A stretch of DNA of 64,000 bases, from NCBI GenBank assembly GCA_023436885.1, contig JAEZHI010000019.1, positions 219,339-283,338 of the forward strand. Reading direction: 5' to 3'. This document shows, piece after piece, positions 50,109 to 58,304 of the stretch; the first letter of the stretch is position 1; each line of letters opens with the position of its first letter. The stretch is from Pseudomonadota bacterium (GTDB lineage: Bacteria; Pseudomonadota; Alphaproteobacteria; Rhizobiales; Pleomorphomonadaceae). Under the pieces are notes generated by a model. That model was given only the letters and a program-made list of their open reading frames with translations, did not search any database and had not been told where the DNA came from. Both the position numbers and the translations under genes were made by a program.

Positions 50109-51143
50109 ATGCCCGCCGATCCCCTTCTTCCGACGATGTTGAGCCGCCGCCAACTTCTGAAAGCGTCGGCAGCCGCCGGCCTTGCGACAATGCTGCCCGC
50201 TTCGCTGGCCTTTGCAGCCACGCCTATCAAGCTCGCGATGGGCTGGGTGCCCAATGTCGAGCACGCGGGTATCTGGATCGCGATGGACAAGGGCTATTTC
50301 GCCGCAGACGGGATCGACTTCAGCTACAGCCCCGGCGGACCGAACGCACCCGATCCGCTCGTGGTTCTGGAATCGGGCAAGGCGCAGCTCGCAGCCAGCG
50401 ACTGGCTGCCTTTCATGGACGCTTACGAGAAGAACAACGATCTGGTCATTCTCGCTTCGGCCTTTCCGACCAGCCCAGCCGCCTTGCTGTCGCTGGCCAA
50501 GAAGCCGATACGCGAAGCCAAGGATCTGGTCGGAGCTCGCATTCTGGGACAGGGACCGGCCAACAAGACGGTCATCGAGATCATACTGCGGAATGCCGGC
50601 CTGCCCCTGGAATTCACCATGGTGCCTACCGGTTTCTCGCCCGAACCGCTGCTCGCCGGCGATGGCGATGCCTATTTCTGCTTTGCCACCAATCAGCCGA
50701 TCACCCTTGAAAAGATGGGTCTTGTCGAGGGCAAGGACTTTTTCGTCACTCTGCAGGATACGCTCGGCTACAAGGCGCCCGGCGGCGTGCTCGTTGCTCA
50801 CAAGTCCTTTGTCAAAGACAACCGCGCGGCCATCGTCAGCTACTTCAAGGCCTACATCAAAGGCTGGAAGGAGAATGCCGGAGATCCGAAAGTCGCGGCC
50901 GAACTCGCTGTCAACAAATTCGGCGCTGATCTCGGCCTCGATATCGACCAGCAGATCCGCCAGAACGAGCTGCAGATCCCGCTGACCAAGGCGGCCGGTT
51001 CCGACAAGCTGTTCTGGTTCGACCCAGCCCTGGTGGATGGCCCGATGGCCGAAGTCGCCCGCCTTTCAGGGCACAAGATCGTGCCGCCGGCCAAGGATCT
51101 AATCGACCTTGGCCCGCTTGAAGAGGCGCTCGCGGCGAGCTGA
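50109..51143 (+). CDS. THI5/NMT1-like ABC substrate-binding protein
   Basis: 344 residues. The N-terminus SRRQLLKASAAAGLATMLPA is a twin-arginine-like signal. The mature chain has the THI5/NMT1 pattern LAMGWVPNVEHAGIWIAMDK, then GYFAADGIDFSYSPGGP, and FPTSPAALLSLAKKPI. This family binds thiamine precursors such as hydroxymethylpyrimidine and other small N-heterocycles. The start at 50109 follows a purine-rich AAGGACG; a longer frame from 50031 has none. With 51214-53500 it makes a four-gene importer. The neighbouring deoxyribosyltransferase points to a pyrimidine- or purine-like ligand; this is inference. Confidence 0.88.
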   Translation: MPADPLLPTMLSRRQLLKASAAAGLATMLPASLAFAATPIKLAMGWVPNVEHAGIWIAMDKGYFAADGIDFSYSPGGPNAPDPLVVLESGKAQLAASDWLPFMDAYEKNNDLVILASAFPTSPAALLSLAKKPIREAKDLVGARILGQGPANKTVIEIILRNAGLPLEFTMVPTGFSPEPLLAGDGDAYFCFATNQPITLEKMGLVEGKDFFVTLQDTLGYKAPGGVLVAHKSFVKDNRAAIVSYFKAYIKGWKENAGDPKVAAELAVNKFGADLGLDIDQQIRQNELQIPLTKAAGSDKLFWFDPALVDGPMAEVARLSGHKIVPPAKDLIDLGPLEEALAAS

Positions 51144-51213
51144 TCCGCTTACCCGCGACATACGCCGCCGGCGACTGCCGTCGGCGCTGCCTGCCTGCAA
51201 TCCAAAGGCCGCC

Positions 51214-51993
51214 ATGACCGAGAAACCTGCCATTCGCATCGACCGCGTCAGCAAGACCTTTCGCCTCGGCGATGGTCGCGAACTAACGGCGCTCTCCGAC
51301 ATCGACCTGACGATTGCATCCGGCGAGTTCGTCGCCTTGCTGGGCCCATCGGGTTGCGGCAAAAGCACGATCCTGCGTCTGGTGGCTGCCCTTGAAAATG
51401 CGACGGCCGGTCGCGTTAGCATCGAAGGCTGGGAGCCGGCCGAACTCTGCCGCAGCCATCGGCTTGGCGTGGCATTCCAGGATCATGCCCTCCTTCCCTG
51501 GCTCGACATCGAAGCCAACGTATCGCTGCCCTTCCATCTTGCCGGACGCTCGGTCGACAGAACGCGCGTCAAAGACCTGATCGCCCTCGTCGGACTGGCC
51601 GGGTTCGAAAAGGCCCGGCCGAAGCAGCTATCCGGCGGCATGCGGCAACGCGCCTCCATAGCGCGAGCCCTAGTCCTGGAGCCTGAGGTCTTGCTGCTCG
51701 ATGAGCCCTTTGGAGCCCTCGATGCCGTGACGCGCCGGCAAATGAACGTCGAACTGCAGCGCATTTGGAGCCAGCATCGCATCACGACGCTGCTGGTTAC
51801 CCATTCGGTGGACGAGGCCCTCTTCCTTGCGGACCGTGTCATGGTGATGAGCGGCCGACCGGGGCGGATCATTCTCGATCTGCCCGCCCCCTTCGCACGG
51901 CCGCGTGCTCCGGCCGTCATGCGCGAGCCGGCATTTCATGATCTCGTCGACCGGCTGACGGAAGCGCTGGAGCCGGAAGGAGTTGCGGCATGA
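51214..51993 (+). CDS. ABC transporter ATP-binding protein (SsuB/TauB/ThiZ type)
   Basis: 259 residues. Walker A GPSGCGKST, signature LSGGMRQRASIARALV, Walker B VLLLDEPFGALDAVTR, switch LLVTHSVDEA. This small ATPase class serves taurine, sulfonate, nitrate and pyrimidine-precursor importers. ATG at 51214; upstream codons in the frame lack features. Its stop overlaps the first permease start (ATGA at 51990-51993). Confidence 0.92.
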   Translation: MTEKPAIRIDRVSKTFRLGDGRELTALSDIDLTIASGEFVALLGPSGCGKSTILRLVAALENATAGRVSIEGWEPAELCRSHRLGVAFQDHALLPWLDIEANVSLPFHLAGRSVDRTRVKDLIALVGLAGFEKARPKQLSGGMRQRASIARALVLEPEVLLLDEPFGALDAVTRRQMNVELQRIWSQHRITTLLVTHSVDEALFLADRVMVMSGRPGRIILDLPAPFARPRAPAVMREPAFHDLVDRLTEALEPEGVAA

Positions 51994-52742
51994 CATCCGC
52001 GCGCAGCCAGTCCTTCGTTCTTGGACTCGTCGGCGTGCTGCTGTTCCTCGCGGCCTGGGAGGTCATCGGTACCTACCGACTCGCTGGTCTCACCTGGCCG
52101 CCATTGTCCACGGTGCTCGTGTTTCTTTCGACGCCAGCGAAGCTGCCACTGTTCGGACGAGCCGCCGGAGCCAGTTTCGTGTCCGTGGCAATCGGATATG
52201 TCTGGGGCGGATTTGGCGGGCTGCTTCTTGCGCTCATCAGTCATCTGATCGCTAACGTCCGCCCGGGTCTTGATCGACTGGTGGCGGTCGTCCACGCAAT
52301 TCCGTCCATCGCCCTGGCCCCGCTCTTGATCGTCCTCGCCAGCGCCGACGCGACACCGCCGATCATCTCGGGCCTCGGTGTCGGCTACATCTTCTATGTG
52401 GCCGCGACCTCGGGTCTTTCTACCGCTAGCGCCTCCCATCGCGACCTGTTTGCTGTTTTGGGTGCAAGCCGGATAACCACGGCGCTCAGGCTGGATCTGC
52501 CATCCGCTCTGCCGGCTATCGCATCGGCGATGAAACTCTCGGTACCCATCGCCTTTATTGGCGCCATCATCGGAGAGTGGTTCGGCGCCTCGCGCGGCCT
52601 CGGTCTCCTGATCGTATCGGCGATGCAAAATTTCCAGATACCGCTGTTGTGGAGCGCGGTTCTGATCACAGCCGTTGCCTCGCTTTCGATGTTCGCCCTG
52701 TTCAGCCTGCTGGAGCGCGTGGTTCTGGAGCGGATGCGATGA
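51990..52742 (+). CDS. ABC transporter permease (SsuC/ThiX type)
   Basis: 250 residues, about six membrane helices. The pattern WGGFGGLLLALISHLIANVR, VVHAIPSIALAPLLIVLASA and GASRITTALRLDLPSALPAI (EAA-type loop) is that of BPD_transp_1 permeases of the nitrate/sulfonate/THI5 group. Overlaps both neighbours by 4 bp (51990-51993, 52739-52742), so translation is coupled across three genes. Confidence 0.9.
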   Translation: MTSARSQSFVLGLVGVLLFLAAWEVIGTYRLAGLTWPPLSTVLVFLSTPAKLPLFGRAAGASFVSVAIGYVWGGFGGLLLALISHLIANVRPGLDRLVAVVHAIPSIALAPLLIVLASADATPPIISGLGVGYIFYVAATSGLSTASASHRDLFAVLGASRITTALRLDLPSALPAIASAMKLSVPIAFIGAIIGEWFGASRGLGLLIVSAMQNFQIPLLWSAVLITAVASLSMFALFSLLERVVLERMR

Positions 52743-53500
52743 GATCTCGCCCCGTCGCTTCGTTTTATCGGGCAGCTCTGCGCTATTGGGCCGTGGCGTT
52801 GGTCATCGTCGGCTGGCAGATCTGGGTCTCCGTGTCAGGCCTTTCATCCATCGTCCTGCCTGGCCCGCTCGCCGTCGTTAAGGACTTTGTCGGCGATCCC
52901 CTAAGCTACGCCGAACCGGCAGCCAGAACGTTCGGCGTCGCCATCGCCGGCCTGTTGATCGGATTTGCAATGGGCAGTGGTTTGGCGGTCGTCAGCTGGT
53001 CGTCGCGCATTTTGAATGGTTTGCTGACGCCGCTCGGGCTCATCTTCACGTCCATCCCGGTCGTCACGCTCATTCCGATCATCGCGCGCTTGCTGGGTTA
53101 TGACGTCAGAACAGTGATCGCCATCGTCGCGCTGATCTGCTTCTTTCCGGCCTTCGTCTACGTCGGCGCCGGTCTCCGGGCCTTGCCCGCTGGCAGCGAC
53201 GACCTGTTCCGCGTCTTCGGCGGTTCGCGGCGTCAGCGCTTCCTGCGGCTCGTCTTGCCATCATCCGTTCCGAACTTGATGTTGGCTTTTCGCCTGACGG
53301 CGCCGGAAGCCGTTCTCGCCGCTGTCGTTGCCGAGTTTCTCATGGGGACCGATGGTCTCGGCTACATGTTCCGCAAGGCGGCGGGCGAATTCGACACCGA
53401 GCGGGCGCTTGCCACCTCACTCATTGCCACCATCACATCCGTTGCCTGTTTCGGCCTCGCGCTTTCCGCCGAGCGCCGCGTTCTCCGCCGCTGGACCTGA
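52739..53500 (+). CDS. ABC transporter permease, second subunit
   Basis: 253 residues, about six membrane helices. Segments: LLIGFAMGSGLAVVSWSSRI, IFTSIPVVTLIPIIARLLGY, FGGSRRQRFLRLVLPSSVPN (EAA-type loop), LAAVVAEFLMGTDGLGYMF. It pairs with the 51990 subunit; two different permeases is unusual for SsuC/TauC systems, which use one, and resembles ThiX-like or riboflavin-precursor importers. The next gene starts 106 bp downstream on the same strand. Confidence 0.9.
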   Translation: MRSRPVASFYRAALRYWAVALVIVGWQIWVSVSGLSSIVLPGPLAVVKDFVGDPLSYAEPAARTFGVAIAGLLIGFAMGSGLAVVSWSSRILNGLLTPLGLIFTSIPVVTLIPIIARLLGYDVRTVIAIVALICFFPAFVYVGAGLRALPAGSDDLFRVFGGSRRQRFLRLVLPSSVPNLMLAFRLTAPEAVLAAVVAEFLMGTDGLGYMFRKAAGEFDTERALATSLIATITSVACFGLALSAERRVLRRWT

Positions 53501-53606
53501 GCCCAGCGCACCCAAGATCATCCGGACACCGCTTTGACACAACGGGCGCTGGATCGAACCGCGGGCGGTTTGACCGCTCGCATCAAGACAGTGAAAGGAA
53601 GATAGA

Positions 53607-54188
53607 ATGGTCAAGGTTCAGCAGCCCCCCGATCCATGGCAGCGCACGACCACGGAGCATGGCTTTTTCGCCGACGAGGTGATCTCCGCCCTGCAGAAAT
53701 GCACAAGGCGCGGCATGACCGACAACGTCTTGCTGCTCGGCTGGGAAATGTTCATCACCAGCCCCGAGATGGAGGAAATGATGTGGTCCCGCCTCTGCGT
53801 GATGGCGGTGGAAGACATCGGTCTCGGCAATCCCAATGCCCCCGTCCTCATCGAAACGCTTTATCAGCAACACAAGCGATATCCGCGTCCGGCCGGGGAC
53901 CGCTTCCTGTTCGCAGCTCACGCCATTCGCGTCTTAACCAAAAGCGAAAAGGACCGCACGTCCGACGACATGGTAAGCTGGGCGAAGCGTTCGATCGAGC
54001 TGGGCGATAACTTGCCGGAAATTCCGGACGTCGCGCTCGACATGCATACGCGCCGCGGTCAGGAGATGGGACGCGACTACCTGTTCTTCATGTCCGAGGC
54101 ATCCAAGGTCATCCCGGAGATCAAGGACAAGGATCAGAAATACAAGGAGTGGATCCTGAAGGCGCTGGCCGACGGGAGGCTGACATGA
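53607..54188 (+). CDS. Stand-alone protein resembling the RarA/MgsA C-terminal domain
   Basis: 193 residues, no AAA+ ATPase module. The stretch HGFFADEVISALQKCTRRGM, then WEMFITSPEMEEMMWSRLCV, MAVEDIGLGNPNAPVLI and FLFAAHAIRVLT follows the C-terminal helical/tetramerisation domain of RarA (MgsA), where the analogous motif is VASEDIGLADP. There is no Walker motif. Its function alone is unknown. Start ATG 53607 follows GGAAGATAGA. Its stop overlaps the deoxyribosyltransferase start by 4 bp (ATGA 54185-54188). It follows a four-gene ABC importer, 106 bp away. Confidence 0.65.
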   Translation: MVKVQQPPDPWQRTTTEHGFFADEVISALQKCTRRGMTDNVLLLGWEMFITSPEMEEMMWSRLCVMAVEDIGLGNPNAPVLIETLYQQHKRYPRPAGDRFLFAAHAIRVLTKSEKDRTSDDMVSWAKRSIELGDNLPEIPDVALDMHTRRGQEMGRDYLFFMSEASKVIPEIKDKDQKYKEWILKALADGRLT

Positions 54189-54778
54189 GCCGCCCTCGTG
54201 CCTACCTTGCAGGGCCGGAAGTATTTCTGGCCGACGGAGCGGCGGTCATCGCAGCCAAGAACGACCTGGCGCTCGCCTACGGCTTCCTACCCAACGGCAT
54301 TGCCGAAGACGAGCTCGACCCGACCGGGCTGTCGCTTTTCGAGTTCGGCCATCAGATCAGCCTCGCCAACGAAAAGGCAATGCGCGCATCGGACCTGATC
54401 ATCGCCAATCTGACGCCGTTCCGGGGCATCTCGGCCGACATCGGCACGGCTTTCGAACTGGGATTCATGTGCGCCCTCGGTCGGGCAGCCTACGGCTACA
54501 CCAACACGGTGCGGACCTACTTTGACCGGCTGAAGGATGACTATTACCACGGCGCCATCGCCAAGGCAGCCGACGGCGCAACACGCGGTCCGGACGGCCT
54601 GATGGTGGAAGATCACGGGATGGTCGACAACCTGATGCTCGACGGCGGCATCGAAACGCTCGGAGGGATTCTGGTTCGCCGCGACGTCGCGCCCGATCGT
54701 ATATGGTCAGATCTCTCGGCCTTTGAGGATTGTCTCAGGGCGGCGGCCGTACGTTTCGGCCTAGCGAAATCAGCCTAA
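54185..54778 (+). CDS. Nucleoside 2-deoxyribosyltransferase family protein
   Basis: 197 residues. Family motifs: YLAGPEVFLADG at the start, LIIANLTPFRGISADIGTAF, then ELGFMCALG, where the Glu of the FELG stretch is the likely nucleophile, and MVDNLMLDGG, whose Asp-Asn resembles the substrate-binding C-terminus. The enzyme moves 2-deoxyribose between nucleobases. It keeps a longer than usual insertion between the two halves (YFDRLKDDYYHGAIAKAADG, then TRGPDGLMVE). It is coupled by overlap to the RarA-like gene. A hairpin at 54784-54819 lies 5 bp after its stop. Confidence 0.85.
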   Translation: MSRPRAYLAGPEVFLADGAAVIAAKNDLALAYGFLPNGIAEDELDPTGLSLFEFGHQISLANEKAMRASDLIIANLTPFRGISADIGTAFELGFMCALGRAAYGYTNTVRTYFDRLKDDYYHGAIAKAADGATRGPDGLMVEDHGMVDNLMLDGGIETLGGILVRRDVAPDRIWSDLSAFEDCLRAAAVRFGLAKSA

Positions 54779-54783
54779 ACAAG

Positions 54784-54819
54784 AGCTGCGGCGCGGACAA
54801 GTGTCCTGCCGCCGCAGCT
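54784..54819 (+). terminator. Hairpin at the end of the deoxyribosyltransferase unit
   Basis: agctgcggc (54784-54792) pairs perfectly with gccgcagct (54811-54819). Only a short T-rich sequence follows (TTCGTTG), so efficiency is uncertain. It marks the likely end of the 50109-54778 transcript. Confidence 0.6.
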
Positions 54820-54960
54820 TCGTTGATCGCTGTGGACGTTGCATGGGATTTTGTTCTGCTGAGCGGGTAGCCATTGTAGACAGGCAACACGCAATCAAGG
54901 CTGCAACTCGTGTAGAGCTCCGAGCCCGGCAATTGAGGCAGCCGCCCACTCGCCTGGAAT

Positions 54961-55791
54961 ATGGAAATGAATACAGTACTCTCCCAATCCCCGGCCGCCC
55001 CGGCTCCGGTGATAACGGTTCTCGCCGAGGGAGAGGCCAACAGCGTTTCCGGCGCGTGGCCGGACAGGATCTTGAGCACCGTGACGCGCGCCGAGCTGCA
55101 CAGCTTCACGATTGGCGCACCACACGCGCGCGCCATGGTCTACGCGGGCGGCGGATATACGCAGCTCTTCTATGACAAGGAAGGAACTGAGGTCGCCCTT
55201 TGGCTCAATAGCCTGGGGATCGATGCCCATGTGCTGGTCCATCGCCTTCCGGGCGCATCCGATGGCGCCGCGGGCGTCTTCGCCAAGGATATTGCGCTTC
55301 GTGACGGAATGAGCGCGCTGGATCATCTTGCCAAGGATCGGTTGGATCTGCCGCTTTTTCATGTCGGCCTTTCATCTGGCGGCCATCTTGCGGCAGTCAT
55401 GGCCTGTCAGACGCACGCCCTTTCACCAAAGGGCGCCATTGTCGCTTATGCCCCGATCAACGCCAATCATCGCCTACACAAGTTCCCGGCCGGCAAGCCC
55501 GACTACCCACCAGTCGAGAAGCAGGATTTCTATGACCACTGGCCGATCGGGCTTGCTGACTATCCGCATGGCATACCGAAGGTGCCGGTCTTCCTCGCCT
55601 ATGCTCTCCACGACCAGTCGGTGCCGGTGCAACACGCCTTGCGTTTCATCGAAACGGCGTCAGGCGCCGGCCTGGATGTCGACGCGCATATCTTCGGAAC
55701 CGCGCCACACGGGTTCGCATTGCGCGACCACGCTGGGACCCACGCACACTGGCCCGAACTTGCCGCCGACTGGATCACGCGACACCTTTAG
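54961..55791 (+). CDS. Alpha/beta hydrolase (BD-FAE/esterase-like)
   Basis: 276 residues. Catalytic elements: nucleophile GLSSGGHLAAVMA (GxSxGG), Asp in ALHDQSVPVQ and His in FGTAPHGFALR. MVYAGGGYTQLFYDKEG near the oxyanion region suggests the HGG-like motif. Ester substrate unknown; relatives act on acetylated sugars or on short esters. ATG 54961 and ATG 54967 are both possible starts. It is separated by 182 bp from the nucleoside gene cluster, so it may be an independent unit. Confidence 0.82.
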   Translation: MEMNTVLSQSPAAPAPVITVLAEGEANSVSGAWPDRILSTVTRAELHSFTIGAPHARAMVYAGGGYTQLFYDKEGTEVALWLNSLGIDAHVLVHRLPGASDGAAGVFAKDIALRDGMSALDHLAKDRLDLPLFHVGLSSGGHLAAVMACQTHALSPKGAIVAYAPINANHRLHKFPAGKPDYPPVEKQDFYDHWPIGLADYPHGIPKVPVFLAYALHDQSVPVQHALRFIETASGAGLDVDAHIFGTAPHGFALRDHAGTHAHWPELAADWITRHL

Positions 55792-55861
55792 CGCCCCTCG
55801 CGAGGCGTAGCAGCACCAAGCTCAGGCCGGTCGATATTGCAGGCCGGCGAGCCGCTTGGGA

Positions 55862-56041
55862 TCAGAGGACCGAGCGAATATCGTCCCGGCTGTATCCGAT
55901 GTTCTTGAGCTGCTCGTCGGTCATATCCAGCAGGTAGGGCGCAGCCATGCGCAGGGCATGCCGTTCACGCGGAGCCTTGCTGGACTCCCAAATCCGGGAC
56001 ATGAAGCCGCCGCGGGCGCTCTTACGATCGAAATTGCTCAT
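55862..56041 (-). CDS. DUF1127 small protein
   Basis: 59 residues. The C-terminal part RHALRMAAPYLLDMTDEQLK, then NIGYSRDDI, is the DUF1127 (YjiS-like) motif, common in short alphaproteobacterial proteins. The ATG at 56041 is preceded by AGAGGTG; the frame extends further but without a better start. DUF1127 proteins are linked to RNA regulation and nutrient stress in Agrobacterium, from family knowledge. No ECF-type promoter is visible. Confidence 0.82.
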   Translation of the reverse strand: MSNFDRKSARGGFMSRIWESSKAPRERHALRMAAPYLLDMTDEQLKNIGYSRDDIRSVL

Positions 56042-56529
56042 TTCACACCTCTGAACATTGGGGGGCGAGGTCACGAGGACTCTCTCGCCTTCCCGTCCCT
56101 GTTCATATGAGCGCGATGCGACTTTGGTTGTAGGTATATTCACGCAATCCGGCTATTCCTCGCCAGCATATCGACGGACCGCCTGGTGTTGCAGAGCCGG
56201 CATGTTGCACAGGTTTGTCCGCTGGAAGCTTCTTTCCGATCGGCGCCGCTGCCTAGCGGCAGTTAGTTTCGCGCCGGTCAGGACGCCCATCTTGAGAGTG
56301 GGCAGAAATTCCCCCAACCAACTGTAAATAAAACAGAATCCCTACACATCGCCACACGCGGCTCGTCACGAGGCACATCGTTGCGCGCCTCTTGCCTCAT
56401 CGATCCGTGTCGTCTGTTCACGGTCGCTACCTTCTTTTGCGGCAAACGATCAATAACTTACAATAATTGTGATTGACACTGATCGATATATGAGCGTCAA
56501 TGCGACATACGATCACAAAGGATCACGAC
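56042..56529. other. 488-bp divergent intergenic region
   Basis: No gene is visible. The right end (56461-56518) carries promoter-like and operator-like sequence of the DeoR gene. AT content rises strongly from about 56320 on, fitting a promoter region. Confidence 0.55.
56467..56518 (+). promoter_or_regulatory. DeoR-operon promoter with flanking inverted repeats
   Basis: TTGTGAT (56467-56473) and its complement ATCACAA (56512-56518) flank the region, and ATTGAC (56472-56477) mirrors GTCAAT (56496-56501). TTGACA at 56473-56478 fits a -35. The right arm overlaps the ribosome binding site of the DeoR gene (ATG 56530), so autorepression is plausible. The -10 is not clear. Confidence 0.45.
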
Positions 56530-57336
56530 ATGAAGGACGACCGCCTGTCGGCCATCCGCCACTACCTCTTCGAAAAGACCTCCGCTTCGATCCATGAGAT
56601 CGCAGAGGCGGTGGGCGCTTCGCTGCCGACCGTGCGGCGCGACCTGCTCACTCTCGAGACGGAGGGCGCGATCCACCGCACGCACGGCGGCGCCCGCATT
56701 GCCGACTCCGCCGGGATCGAGGCAGCCTTCGAGGTGCGGGAGCAGACCTGCATCGCCGCCAAGCGGGCGATCGGCCTTGCCGCCTATGAAGAGCTCCAGC
56801 CGGACATGTCGGTGTTTCTCGACGCCGGGACCACGGTGCTGCAGGTGGCGCGCCGTATCCGCATGAATCCTCTGCCGATTTCCGTGTTCACCAACTGCCT
56901 GGCCGTGGCCCAGGTGTTGACCGACATTCGCGACGTGCAAGTAACGCTGCTGGGCGGGCGCCTCCGCTCGCGCAATGCCTCGGTGCTCGGCGCGCTGGCC
57001 GAGAGCATGCTGGAGCGGCTGTGGTTCGATCGCCTGTTTCTCGGCGCCAGCACGGTGGGCGACGACGGCTGCACCTACACGATGGATGAGGACGAAGCAC
57101 GGCTCAACGAGAAGATGATCACCCGTGCGGCGCGAACCACCGTCCTCGCCGATGCCAGCAAGTTCGGCCCGCGCGCCACCTACAAGGTGACGCCGCTCGA
57201 CGAACGGCTCGATCTGATCAGCGATGACAGCCTTGCTCCCCAATGGCTCGACAAGCTCGCCCGTGCCGGCTGCCGGACGCGGACGGTCAGCTTCGATGCC
57301 GATGAGGCCGAGGAAATGGACGGAGACGCGGCATGA
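56530..57336 (+). CDS. DeoR-family regulator of amino-sugar genes (AgaR-like)
   Basis: 268 residues. DeoR HTH: LFEKTSASIHEIAEAVGASL, then PTVRRDLLTLETEGAIHRTHGGA. The C-terminal sensor has MSVFLDAGTTVLQVARRI, VFTNCLAVAQVL and KMITRAARTTVLADASKFG, the phosphosugar-binding pattern. ATG 56530 has AAAGGA upstream. Its stop overlaps the kinase start (ATGA at 57333-57336). From gene order it most likely controls the galactosamine-type pathway downstream, so AgaR is the best guess, although any DeoR sugar repressor could fit. Confidence 0.88.
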   Translation: MKDDRLSAIRHYLFEKTSASIHEIAEAVGASLPTVRRDLLTLETEGAIHRTHGGARIADSAGIEAAFEVREQTCIAAKRAIGLAAYEELQPDMSVFLDAGTTVLQVARRIRMNPLPISVFTNCLAVAQVLTDIRDVQVTLLGGRLRSRNASVLGALAESMLERLWFDRLFLGASTVGDDGCTYTMDEDEARLNEKMITRAARTTVLADASKFGPRATYKVTPLDERLDLISDDSLAPQWLDKLARAGCRTRTVSFDADEAEEMDGDAA

Positions 57337-58274
57337 GCGATCTCGTCCTCGGCGTCGACAGTGGCGGCACCAAGACGGTCGCGGCGTTGGTGGCACCCGA
57401 TGCCAGCCTCGTTGCCTTGAAACATCTGCCTAGCCTCGACCCGACTGCCGATGGTGACTGGGCAGCCGAGATCGCCGCGCTGGCCGCTGCAGTCGGAGAT
57501 GCCAACCTCCAGGCCTCGGCCTTCGGCCTGCCGTTTTACGGCGAGGTCGACGAATATACCGAAGCGCAGATCGCCGCCGTCCGGCTGCATTTCCCGCAGA
57601 AACCCATCGTCGAGAACGACGTCCGCATCGCCTTCGACGGCGCCTTTGCCTGCGGTGCCGGTGCGCTCATCCTGGCTGGCACCGGCTCTATGGCCTGGGC
57701 AAGCCTCGGCGAAGCCGACAGCCCGCATATCCGGATCGGCGGCTGGGGTGACATCTTCGGCGACGAGGGTAGCGCCTACTGGCTCGGCCGCGAGGCGCTG
57801 ACGCTGTTGTCGCGCCATGTCGACGGCCGCGAGCCGTCGCCGGCATTCGCCGAGCGGATGTTCGCTGCCATGGGCATTCCGCAGGATCGATTGATGGCCT
57901 GGTGCTACGGCCTCGAAAGTCGCCGCTCGGGCATCGCCGGCCTTGCCCGCCACGTGACCGCTCTCGCCGCCGATGGCGACGGGGTCGCCGACCGGCTGCT
58001 CGAAAGGGCGGCCGACGAACTGTCCGAACAGCTCGCCGTTGCCTGGCGCCGTTGCGGCGGCTCCTCGCCCATCCGCTGGAGTTATGCCGGTGGCGTGTTC
58101 AACGCCGCCGCCGTTTTGGACCAGATGACGCTGCGCCTCGGCACATCGCCATCGTCGCCTCGCCTGCCGCCTGTCGGCGGCGCGGCGCTCAGGGCAGCCC
58201 GGCTTGCCGGCTGGGCTGTTGATGACGCCTGGGTCGACCGGTTGGGCGAAAGCCTCCGGACGGCCCTCGCCTGA
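57333..58274 (+). CDS. BadF/BadG/BcrA/BcrD-family sugar kinase (GlcNAc/GalNAc kinase-like)
   Basis: 313 residues. N-terminal phosphate motif LVLGVDSGGTKTVAAL; central ALILAGTGSMAWASLGEA; IGGWGDIFGDEGSAYWLGRE, typical of the NAGK/BcrAD family; and the C-terminal YAGGVFNAAAVLDQM. These kinases phosphorylate N-acetylhexosamines or hexosamines. It overlaps the DeoR gene and precedes an ABC importer, then a SIS isomerase and AgaZ-like protein. In an ABC-based system the sugar arrives unphosphorylated, so a kinase is required; this fits the design. Confidence 0.87.
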   Translation: MSDLVLGVDSGGTKTVAALVAPDASLVALKHLPSLDPTADGDWAAEIAALAAAVGDANLQASAFGLPFYGEVDEYTEAQIAAVRLHFPQKPIVENDVRIAFDGAFACGAGALILAGTGSMAWASLGEADSPHIRIGGWGDIFGDEGSAYWLGREALTLLSRHVDGREPSPAFAERMFAAMGIPQDRLMAWCYGLESRRSGIAGLARHVTALAADGDGVADRLLERAADELSEQLAVAWRRCGGSSPIRWSYAGGVFNAAAVLDQMTLRLGTSPSSPRLPPVGGAALRAARLAGWAVDDAWVDRLGESLRTALA

Positions 58275-58304
58275 AAGGCAATCTGACCAAGAAGGGGAAC
58301 GATA

